Source: Flaccisagitta enflata (lineage: Eukaryota; Chaetognatha; Sagittoidea; Aphragmophora). From it: a stretch of DNA of 64,000 nt. Position 1 is the first letter of the stretch, and each line of letters begins with the position of its first letter. This document shows positions 55,469-64,000 of this stretch, in pieces. The position numbers and the translations under genes are program-made. The notes below the pieces were generated by a model that saw only the letters and a list, made by a program, of their open reading frames with translations, was not told the origin of the DNA and did not search any database. The stretch is taken from positions 22,196,001 through 22,260,000 of the forward strand of contig OZ231127.1 of the NCBI GenBank assembly GCA_965153355.1, read 5' to 3'.

Positions 55469-56885
55469 GGGTGTTGTTGTTGTGTGTCGTGTGGTTGTTG
55501 TGTGTTGTGTGGTTGTCGTTGGTTGTGAGTTGTTTAGTTGGTTGTGTGTTGTTTTGTTGGTTGTGAGTTGTTTTGTTGGTTGTGAGTTGTTTTGTTGGTT
55601 GTGTGTTGTTTTGTTGGTTGTGTGTTGTTTTGTTGGTTGTGTGTTGTTTTGTTGGTTGTGTGTTGTTTTGTTGGTTGTGTGTTGTTTTGTTGGTTGTGTG
55701 TTGTTTTGTTGGTTGTGTGTTGTTTTGTTGGTTGTGTGTTGTTTTGTTGGTTGTGTGTTGTTTTGTTGGTTGTGTGTTGTTTTGTTGGTTGTGTGTTGTT
55801 TTGTTGGTTGTGTGTTGTTTTGTTGGTTGTGTGTTGTTTTGTTGGTTGTGTGTTGTTTTGTTGGTTGTGTGTTGTTTTGTTGGTTGTGTGTTGTTTTGTT
55901 GGTTGTGTGTTGTTTTGTTGGTTGTGTGTTGTTTTGTTGGTTGTGTGTTGTTTTGTTGGTTGTGTGTTGTTTTGTTGATTGTGTGTTGTTTTGTTGATTG
56001 TGTGTTGTTTTGTTGATTGTGTGTTGTTTTGTTGGTTGTGTGTTGTTTTGTTGGTTGTGTGTTGTTTTGTTGGTTGTGTGTTGTTTTGTTGGTTGTTGTG
56101 TGTTGTGTAGTTGTGTGTTGAGTGTTGTTTGGTTGTTGTGTGTTGTTGTTGTTTGTTGTTGTGTGTTGTTTTGTGTTGTTTTGTGGTGTTGTTGTGGTGT
56201 TGTGTTGTTGTGGTGTTGTTGGTTGCGTGTTGTTGTTGTGTGTTGTTGTGTGTGTTGTGTGATGTTATGTGTGTGTTGTGTGATGTTATGTGTGTGTTGT
56301 GTGATGTTATGTGTGTGTGTGTTGTGTGGGTGTGTGTTGTGTTTGTGTGGGTGTGTGTTGTGTTTGTGTTGTTGTTGTTGTTGTGTTTGTGTTGTTGTTG
56401 TTGTTGTGTTTGTGTGTTTGTGTTGTTGTGTTTGTGTTTGTGTTGTTGTGTTTGTGTTTTTGTTGTTGTGTTTGTGTTTTTGTTGTTGAGTTTGTGTTGT
56501 TGTTGTTGAGTTTGTGTTGTTGTTGTTGAGTTTGTGTTGTTGTTGCAGTGTTGTTGTTGCAATGTTGTTGTTGCAGTGTTGTTGTTGTTGTGTTGTGTGT
56601 TGTGTTGTTGTGTTTGTGTTTGTGTTGTTGTGTTTGTGTTTTGTTGTTGTGTTTGTGTTTTTGTTGTTGAGTTTGTGTTGTTGTTGTTGAGTTTGTGTTG
56701 TTGTTGTTGAGTTTGTGTTGTTGTTGCAGTGTTGTTGTTGCAATGTTGTTGTTGCAGTGTTGTTGTTGTTGCAGTGTTGTTGTTGTTGCAGTGTTGTTGT
56801 TGTTGCAGTGTTGTTGTTGTTGCAGTGTTATTGTTGTTGTTGCAGTGTTATTGTTGTCGTTGCAGTGTTATTGTTGTCGTTGCAG

Positions 56886-56918
<33 letters not shown>

Positions 56919-57757
56919 GTTGTTGTTGTGCTGATATTGTTGTGCTTGTATTTGTGCTTGTATTTGTGTTGTGTTTGTGTTGTGTTTGTGTTGTTGTGTT
57001 TGTGTTGTTGTTGTTTTTTGTGTTGTTGTTTGTTTTGTTGTGGTTGTTTGTTTTGTTGTGGTTGTTTGTTTTGTTGTGGTTGTTTGTTTTGTTGTAGTTG
57101 TTTGTTTTGTTGTGGTTGTTTGTTTTGTTGTGGTTGTTTGTTTTGTTGTGGTTGTTTGTTTTGTTGTGGTTGTTTGTTTTGTTGTGGTTGTTTGTTTTGT
57201 TGTGGTTGTTTGTTTTGTTGTGGTTGTTTGTTTTGTTGTGGTTGTTTTTTTGTTGTGGTTGGTTGCTTTGTTATGGTTGGTTGTTCTGTTTTGGTTGGTT
57301 GTTTGTGTTGTGGATGTTTGTGTTGTTGTTTGTGTTGTAGTTTGTGTTGTTTTGTTGTTATGTTGTTGTTGTGGTTCTGGTTGTAGTTGTTTGTGTCGTT
57401 TTGCGGTGTTGTTTTGTTGTCTTGTTGTGGTGTTGTTGTTGTGGTGTTGTTGTTTTGCTGTGATGTGTTGTGTGTTGTGTTGTGTGTTGTTGTTGTGTTT
57501 TTGTCGCTGGTGTGGTTGTTTTTGTTGAAATGTGAATAAAATGGATATGTCATCCCATCTCACTTTCAACGGTACCCTCACCCCAATTACTCTGTCTCAG
57601 AATTCACCTGATGATTGGCCAAATTAGTTCCTAGGGGCGGAGCCGCTGAGGCCATTTGAGCATTCACATAACTTTTAAAAAATGGTCCATATTTAACGGT
57701 CTCAACGACCTTCTTCACCTTCTGTACAACCTTGCCCACGGCCTTCTTGGGAGGCAT
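52469..57757 (-). CDS. MRPL11: Mitochondrial ribosomal protein L11, complete, three exons with a giant repeat intron
   Basis: uL11m forms the stalk base of the mitochondrial large ribosomal subunit. Exon 1 is 57608-57757 (50 codons), exon 2 is 52793-53041 and exon 3 is 52469-52693. All junctions are phase 0 and the protein has 207 residues (human 192). The L11 landmarks are APPLGTNLANH (exon 1), VNVANWVKEFNERTSSFEHGIPLP, KKAAGITRGA and LKHVYHIAELK (exon 2). The C-terminal half, with GIRVKDHVSAEDI, is in exon 3. PPLGTNLANHQVNVANW replaces the usual PPLGPxLGQRGVNI. The first intron, 4.57 kb, is almost entirely G/T repeats. Exon 1 was assigned because it supplies the missing N-terminus in the right phase, and a transcript would settle it. 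Confidence 0.9.
53058..57530. repeat. 4.4-kb G/T-only repeat complex in MRPL11 intron 1
   Basis: The tract is nearly free of A and C on the plus strand. It contains (TTG)n (53080-54300), then about 35 copies of a 23-bp unit GGGTGTCGTTGTTGTTGTTG plus TGT (54330-55270). About 28 copies of a 19-bp TTGTTTTGTTGGTTGTGTG unit follow (55540-56090). The tail has TTGTTGCAGTG-like units and about 11 copies of TTGTTGTGGTTGTTTGTTT (57030-57250). The minus-strand transcript would be (AAC)-rich. Very long frames (up to 721 residues) are artefacts. Confidence 0.97.
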
Positions 57758-58749
57758 AATGGCAGTTTAGCTAACGACGTCAAACCCTTCTGATTCAACG
57801 GCGATTTTACATGACTGTACAAAACACAGGGTTCAGAAAATAGAGAAAAAAAACTTGTAATTCGAAATACGCGGTCAACAAAATCCCAGAATCGGGCGCT
57901 TCCAACATGGAACAATAAAAAAGCGACGGAATGTTTATTGGAGCTACACGCATAAACGAGCTTTTCGCTTGGTACACATTATAAAAACTAGTTCATTAAC
58001 CTGGAATGTTCCTTCGAGACATCCATTTCATCAAAAAGAATAACAAAACGGTACAAATTCAAATCGATTCAACCAAGCAGATCGGCGAACGCAATACAAA
58101 GTCAAAAACGAAAAGCTCGAGACGAATTGCGAGTTGTTCGCATTTCGCATACAATAACAAAGCCGTTACAAACATCGATTTCATCGGGATATGAGAATAA
58201 ACTTTTAGTAACGGTCAACAAATGAGAGTAACAGCATTCGAAAATGCTAAAATCATGTCCATCTAAAATATCCAGTATTATCGTAAGAGACAGAACAATC
58301 ACCGCATGAACAAACACAAAACGAACGTCTAAGTCTCGAGTCGACACTAACGCGAGGCAGTTGATGCGGTTGACTCATGTAGTCAACGATCCCCCACCTC
58401 GCTTCCTACAGTGGGAATTTGGGCGAATAAAATATGTGGCATCCTACGCCGGGTAACTAAGAAATCATTGCAACCCGCGCCAAATGTACGCGTACAAAGT
58501 AATCCGTTTTATTCTTTTTTGTTTAAATATGGACAACAAATGGTGCATAAATCATCAAAAGATTTCGAAAGTTTTCAATTTGAAACGGTAATATCATAAA
58601 TTTGAAGAATTATCGGTAGTGCGCCGAATTAAAAAGTCCTATTGCAGACTCATTTTGATTCTCCAAGAACCGGAAGCGGAGGCGCTCGTGAGTCAAATGA
58701 CGCTCTCCAATAAAACCGCGAACTCGTGCGTGAAAGCCTAATGGTCCGG
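57758..58749. other. Intergenic spacer between cyclin B and MRPL11
   Basis: About 1 kb containing the cyclin B 3' untranslated region and the MRPL11 promoter. A TTTATT at about 58508 is AATAAA on the minus strand, 240 bp after the cyclin B stop, and is a candidate poly(A) signal. No gene is seen. Confidence 0.55.
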
Positions 58750-61282
58750 TCACTTGGAGACGTCCGCAGATTTGGCGATGGATCTGAAGGTTTCCTCTTT
58801 CAAGACTGGGGAGGTGGAGATGCGCATAAATTTGCTGCTTTGGTACTTGTTCTTGACGAAGTTGAGCTTCGAGGTTTCAGATTTGACGACGAATGACGCG
58901 ATCGACGCCATCAGAGGCTCCAGATCACTCTCTTTGTACCTGTAGGATTGAGTGGAGAGCGATAGTTCGCATTATTCCATGACAATTTCCACAAGGCGGG
59001 CCGGCAGCTTTTCAAAAAAGTTAAGCGTTATCTCTTTGGCAATGCCAACATCAGTTAGTTGAAGCTCTCTCCTAGCTTACCCGCTGTAGTGAACCATTTT
59101 CTCCTCCCATTGCAACTTCTCAACGCCTTCCTCGGAGTCTTCGTTGACAACTCGGCATGAAAGACAAAGGGCTGCGGCGGCCAGCTCCGACGGAGAAACG
59201 TGGACGAAGGAGTATTCCTGATATGCAGTGATGAATGGAAATGAATAGCCTAAGCGTTTCAGGAGGGGCTACAAACGAGATCTAAAATTCAAGGTGGCAT
59301 GACACCCCTACAATGAAAACTTGTTTTTCTTGACAATCAACAACAGCTTCATAAGCGAGCAACGCGCAAGCACTACCATAGAAAAACAGTTTCAAAGAAG
59401 AGCAAACAAGTTTCAAACAACATACTCAAAACAAAACAGTGGATGCAAAAATTAACAAGCTAAAAACTCACTTGAAGCGTCATTTCCATGAAGAATTTGG
59501 CGAAGTTGTGTTGTTTGGCGTCGACACCGGCGGCTTTGGAGTTGCGACGGAGAAAGTGCAGCGGCAACGGCTTACCCAAGTTGAAGTCGAGCGTCCGCAA
59601 GACGTCCAACTCCATCTGACGGATCTCCAACGTCGTGTAGGCGTTGTCGGTGATGTAAACGAAGTCGTTGATCTCGGGCGCGTACATCTCCTCGTACTTG
59701 GACGCGATCCACATGCAACTTACGCCAACCAATTGCAACTTCTTGCGCTTGATGTCGCCGCAACGATGAGAAAGATAACGATCCAAGATGGCCACCGTCA
59801 GATAAAGGGTCTCTTGCAAAAGACTGAAGCGTTGGTGAACCTAGGACGCAGCGAACGAGAAGATTGTAGTAAAAGCCTTGAGGGTTAACCCAATCACCCG
59901 GAAAAAGAGATGGTGCAATGGAAGTAGAATAGGATAGGATAACAATAGACGGATACCTGAATAAGCCAATCGATGAGAATAGCTCGCATCTTGCCGTTGA
60001 TTTCCGGTTTGCTCTTGGAACCGGCGGGCGCGGAGAGGTAGTCTGCTTTGACGGCGTATTCTCGTTCCAACAGACGCAAATATTCATAAATATCCTTGAC
60101 GTATTCGGCGCACAGCTGTGGGTTGTCGCCATCCGCGGCGTCGATGTCTTCGATAAACGTGCGCAACGAATTCACTGAACAACGAAAAGGAAAACAACAT
60201 GAGAACAAGCCCACAACCCTCTAGCCCAGTTCTTACCTCGTAACCACATCACATCAGCTAAAATGCAAATGGGCCATAAAAGGGCATCTCGCACCCAAAA
60301 TTGTCGGAAATTTCTTACCAGAGTAGGCATCTGGTTTCTCAACGACGGCCGCGGCTGCTGTGACTTTCTCTTCTTTGACCGTCTCTTTGACTTCCGGTTT
60401 GGGAGCAGCCGGCGCTGGCGCAGTCGTCGTCGTTGTCGTTAGGAGATTCCGAGTGGCGAGTGATTTCTTCAAACCCAACGACGGTTTCAGACCCGGAGCC
60501 TTTTGAGCCTGGCAAATACAGTGAGAAACATCCAAAGAATTTAGCGACTAAATAAGGTAAAATACATAACAGATTTTAAGCCCATTGTTTTGCGTCTGGC
60601 CTACGCCTCACCGCCCACGGGACATTCTCCTTGTCAGGCGAAATCATCATCATCATCTCTCTACTTCTTTTTCTCGATGTCGGCACAAACAATTCCTAGA
60701 ACATTAGGCATGGGATTTAGAAAGATCAGAAACCCGACACATATGCGTCTCCAACGATAACGCATGAGATGAAAACCACGCAAAATTCAATTACCAAAGG
60801 CTGTTTATTTTCCACGTCGTGGGAGATCGCGCTAGGTTTCTCACTGTCGGGTTGTCTTCCGACGATGTTATTGGCGTTGGAGACGTCGGCGAGGCGACGC
60901 CTGGTAGTGACGTTGGCCGTCGTTTGAGCACGCGTTCCCATGACAACAGCTTTGTTCGTTACGCCGACGTTCTCAGAGCCTATTTCAGGAGTGAGAAACA
61001 AAAATCGAAATTCAATCGTCGACCAATGCGTCGATTCCCACATTACGGTTGAACCCAGCAAAAGTCTTATCTAATGGGCGGGTTTCGGTGATTGCCAATA
61101 AAAGAAATACATGAATGAAATAATATTTCACAATTTTCATATTTGTTATTGGCAGATTTCCATTACTCCTGAACTGTCTATAGTGGGGAGTAGCTATACC
61201 TCTTCATAGTGCCATGAAAGGCAAAGCAGAAGCTCAAACGCTTACCTTGACTGAGGGCATTATCGCGTTGTCTGAGAGCCAT
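58750..61282 (-). CDS. CCNB: Cyclin B, complete, seven exons
   Basis: Cyclin B activates CDK1 to drive mitosis and is degraded through the APC/C. Exons are 61246-61282, 60795-60979, 60319-60508, 59957-60174, 59472-59840, 59081-59217 and 58750-58939. All are GT-AG and in phase, for 441 residues (human B1 433). A destruction box R39xxL42xxxxN47 lies in exon 2. A low-complexity Thr/Ala/Lys linker with Glu-Lys repeats follows. The cyclin box begins with [20 protein letters not shown] and [12 protein letters not shown] and continues with [23 protein letters not shown] and [15 protein letters not shown]. The C-terminal cyclin fold has [11 protein letters not shown]. The ending [13 protein letters not shown] is typical of B-type cyclins. 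B1 versus B2 is not resolved. Confidence 0.96.
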
Positions 61283-62106
61283 TTTGCTAGTAGCGTCAGT
61301 TTTCCTCGTGTGAAGTTTCTTTTGGGCGATAGAGAGTGTGATTTCGTATGACTAAAATAAGGATGATTAGGAGGTGATTGGTGAAGGTGATTCGGTGCTT
61401 CAGAATTCGGATTTGTTAACTCGGACAGGCAGGCAGTTGCGGTAGTTTTCGGGGTAAAAGCGTTTTGTACTTTTATAATCTATCGACGTTTGTTGTGAAC
61501 GAGGTATATGTAGACGCGTCTTGTTCTCGTTAAAAACTGGTTTCAACTGTAGGCATCAAAAAGAATGTAAGAGAAGATGACGTAACGGTGTATCAATGAA
61601 TGAATGGAAACGGAGAAATGGCATTCTAGAACAATGAAAAAAGAATGTGCATTACTCCCTGATGAACCATACGCAACAGCTCACCGATGTCCTTCTTCGG
61701 CATGGCACTGCACTCCCACTCGTTTTTAAACCCAGCCAACAAGGAGGCGGAGCACACTAGCCTCACTCAAGTCAAATCTGTCGCAATTGTAAGTGGTAAT
61801 AAATGATTACAGGTTCATGTAAAGCATGCGAACAGATAAAACTGACGAACAGATTCAACGAGAATTGCACAGAGGGGAACGTCAAATTAGTCAAAAGTAT
61901 CCCTTCCTTTCCATGGAAATTTCTTCGAACCCGTGCATTCATTGACAAATACTATAGGGAGCCAACCGGACGCGTGAGAAATATCACCCAACACGCGTGT
62001 CTACGCATAAAATCAGATTGATCTCTCCGGACTAGAACGGCAGATAAATAAATAATGAAAACATTAAAATTTTCATGAGTTGCATTGATTGTTAGCCAAA
62101 CAAATT
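61283..62106. other. Spacer between SLC25A42 and cyclin B
   Basis: About 820 bp. A TTTAAA element lies near 61727 on both strands, with a short minus-strand frame MPKKDIGELLRMVHQG after it. This could be an untranslated first exon, but there is no proof. Confidence 0.4.
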
Positions 62107-63976
62107 TCATTCACAGTCCACCACGTAAGCCCGTAGCTTGTTTTTGATGACGTCGTTGGTCGAAAATGAGATCCCCGTGGCGATGGGACCTTTTATAAAG
62201 TTCATCGAAAGTCCTTTGTAAAACCCGCGACGTCCTTCGGTCTTGAGAACGAAGACGAATGTGGACAACATGGATCGATATTCCAACGTTCTGTCCTTGA
62301 GAGGCGCCGTTTGCATTCGACGTCGAATTATGTCCAATGGATATGTGACAGCTTGACCGGTGAGGCCAGCGCACGCGCCGTAAAGCACTCGCTGAGAGTG
62401 AGCCGGATCGCCCACTCGGTCTGGGTCTTCGTAGTGATTTTTTTTCAACGTCTCGTAAACGAAGAAACTAGTTCCCGCATACGGAATAATGCCAATCATG
62501 GTTGGAGAGAAGCCGCGGTAAAACGATCGAAATCCTTCTTCCACTTTCATCTTGTAGAAGACGGAGAGAATGGAGTGATACTGACATCGATTCGAGACGG
62601 CCATTCGAGCTCGCGCCAGATCCAAGGGGTAAGTCAATGAAGCTGCCGACGCGCCAGCCAAGCATCCGGCGATGTAACGCTTGCCGGGAGTCGAAGTTTG
62701 CGTTTGAGCGCCCAAGATTTCCTGCACAACAAGAAGAGGAGAAAGCGAATCATGTCAGTGGAGACTATTTTCGACGCATAGTTGAAAGCATCATTACAAC
62801 TCTCAATCGGACGTTTTGTTGAGCGATACCTTCCATTTTTCGTGAGAAGCGAATTGAATGCCCGCGTATGGAACAATTCTGATGACGGTGGCGGAATTTC
62901 CCCTCCAAAGCGAGCGGAGACCGTCTTGCTGAGCGGTCTTGAAGAGAAATCGGACGGCACGTTTGATCGAGTAAGATCGATCCGAGATCTGAAAGTGAAT
63001 CTTCGTTCTGAAAGAAAATGGGATGGAGACGAAAAGATCAAAGATTCAAATGATTGAGAAGAAATGAAAGATTCAAATGATTCAGTTGAATTTGGCTTGG
63101 ATCCATACTTAGTTATACAATGCTATATAGGGACTCCATCAGCAAGGCAATGATTGTTCCAATGTTCAATTGCGCGCCAGGCGTTTAATATTTCACAGCA
63201 CTGAAACGGGAGGATTTCTCACCCAACTCCTTTCCCCGTTCCCCACACAGATAATAACAATACAGAGGAAAGGTTAATATAAGTTGTGAACCCCCTGAAA
63301 ACTGTAGCACCCCCACCTACAGCTCTAACCGATTTAATTATAGATACTCTAAACGTAGAGGCAGAATGTTTTTATCAATACAAGTGGCGTCATCAGAGCA
63401 ATTTTTCAATTTTGCTTTTAAAGTGAAGATATAGCTTAATAAAGTATTGAAATTAATGATTATTAAAAGTTCATAAAATCAAGAATTTTATATAATATGA
63501 AACTGGAATTGAAATTGCAAAATCGCTTTTGTAGCGCCACTTCTATAATCACAAACTTTAATAGCAACATCAAATTTATCATTCATCACTACAGTTTGAT
63601 CTATAAGGGGGGTGCTACAGTTTTAGGGGGGGCTCACATCTTATATTTCTCCTTCCTCTGTATATTGTTACAACCAGTCGACCATTTTCAAATGATTCAC
63701 GCTCAAACGGTCTTACCTGTCTAGAGGCGCTATCGTGGATTTGGCCAAGGCACCAGCAATACCGCCGGCGATGAGAGACGTCAAAGTTCTTTGTAAAGGT
63801 GTACATTGCGCGTGGAGAGCGTGCTCATAGGTAGGTCCAGTGACATCATCCACCGCGGCCGTATTCTCCGACATCTCTTCCGCATCCTCGCCATCACCAG
63901 AGTCATTATTACAGTTGATATTGCCACTCAAGCCCGGATTTTCCAACGTCGGGACCACTTTGCCCGGTGACAGCAT
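62107..63976 (-). CDS. SLC25A42: Mitochondrial CoA carrier SLC25A42, three exons seen, 5' end uncertain
   Basis: SLC25A42 exchanges coenzyme A and adenine nucleotides across the inner mitochondrial membrane. Exons are 62107-62721, 62830-63007 and 63717-63976. The first ATG in view is at 63976 (MLSPGKVV), giving 350 residues (human 318), but the frame stays open to the window edge, so the true start may lie outside. The three carrier signatures are present: APLDRTK (spanning the exon 1/2 junction), YPLDLARAR and YPLDIIRRR. The paired SLWRGNSATVIRIVPYAGIQF and FYRGFSPTMIGIIPYAGTSF segments and FYKGLSMNFIKGP are also present. The RGNSATV/IVPYA pattern and the acidic N-terminus fit the CoA-carrier branch. 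A foldback element lies in intron 1. Confidence 0.92.
63263..63660. mobile_element. Foldback element with TA flanks in SLC25A42 intron 1
   Basis: A 398-bp element with inverted ends CAGAGGAA (63263) and TTCCTCTG (63653-63660). The pairing continues through AATATAAG.TGTGA.CCCCC and AAAACTGTAGCACCCCC (63280-63315) against the right side (63600-63650). TA dinucleotides flank both ends, which fits a Tc1/mariner-type MITE. A second inner inverted pair around GTGGCG/CGCCAC is visible. It has no coding capacity. Confidence 0.75.
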
Positions 63977-64000
63977 CGTGGAGCTCGGACGAACCAAGTT

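Noticed and set aside
53072-57581. Frames of 721, 664, 642 and 406 residues made of Cys/Val/Leu or Gln/Thr/Asn
   Set aside because: These are pure G/T or A/C simple repeats inside the MRPL11 intron, open because the sequence cannot form stop codons.
61672-61760. Possible small gene or upstream exon (MPKKDIGELLRMVHQG) on the minus strand
   Set aside because: It is very short and only a TTTAAA element and an ATG support it. It is mentioned with the spacer but not called.
1-64000. tRNA, rRNA or other structured RNA genes
   Set aside because: I saw none by eye. A covariance-model scan would be needed to exclude small ones.

Overview
This window is nuclear DNA of an animal, probably an invertebrate. 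Eight spliced protein-coding genes with GT-AG introns encode conserved animal proteins: a KIF18-type kinesin, SCYL1, pterin-4a-carbinolamine dehydratase, a TBC1D9-type RabGAP, MED30, MRPL11, cyclin B and the SLC25A42-type CoA carrier. A ninth, single-exon gene is not recognised. All of them lie on the minus strand. The species cannot be read from the sequence; a sponge or another marine invertebrate would fit, but that is a guess.

Layout. Positions 1-17.7 kb hold no recognisable gene. They are a mosaic of minisatellites (29, 25/24, 16, 21, 22 and 14 bp units), GA, CA and GAAA microsatellites, segmental duplications, foldback or MITE-like elements, and small elements ending in a GC-rich hairpin. 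From 17.9 to 27.4 kb come the first two exons of the kinesin, then SCYL1 (nine exons) and PCBD (two exons), separated by a second copy of a 1.5-2 kb hairpin-ended element. From 28.7 to 42.2 kb lies a large transposon region. Its centre is one uninterrupted 10,095-nt reading frame for a 3,364-residue Helitron/Helentron-type replicase-helicase. From 42.2 to 64 kb come TBC1D9, the unknown gene, MED30, MRPL11, cyclin B and SLC25A42, the last running off the right edge. Several introns are swollen by satellites: 15 bp units in SCYL1, 20 bp units in TBC1D9, and about 4.4 kb of almost pure G/T repeats in MRPL11.

The most interesting object is the Helentron-like polyprotein (29916-40010, minus). In order it carries an SGNH-esterase-like domain, a ubiquitin-like domain ending in LRGG, four C2H2 zinc fingers, a Lys/Glu-rich repeat segment, a DUF6570-like segment, up to five further ubiquitin-like (beta-grasp) segments, a Ulp1-like protease fold whose catalytic Cys appears replaced, an intact HUH/two-Tyr Rep domain, a PIF1-type helicase and a C-terminal EEP endonuclease-like domain. 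Three non-autonomous elements in the same window (15.67-17.71, 25.30-26.79 and about 41.16-42.18 kb) have 140-170 bp internal tandem repeats and a terminal hairpin followed by an A-run. This is the layout known for Helentron-associated elements, so the window may hold both a driver and its passengers.

The host genes are ordinary housekeeping genes: cell-cycle control, mitotic motor, Golgi/COPI traffic, transcription mediator, mitochondrial translation and CoA import, and Rab regulation. Nothing suggests a shared pathway. Their common orientation and two short gaps (158 and 219 bp) are noted as an observation only.
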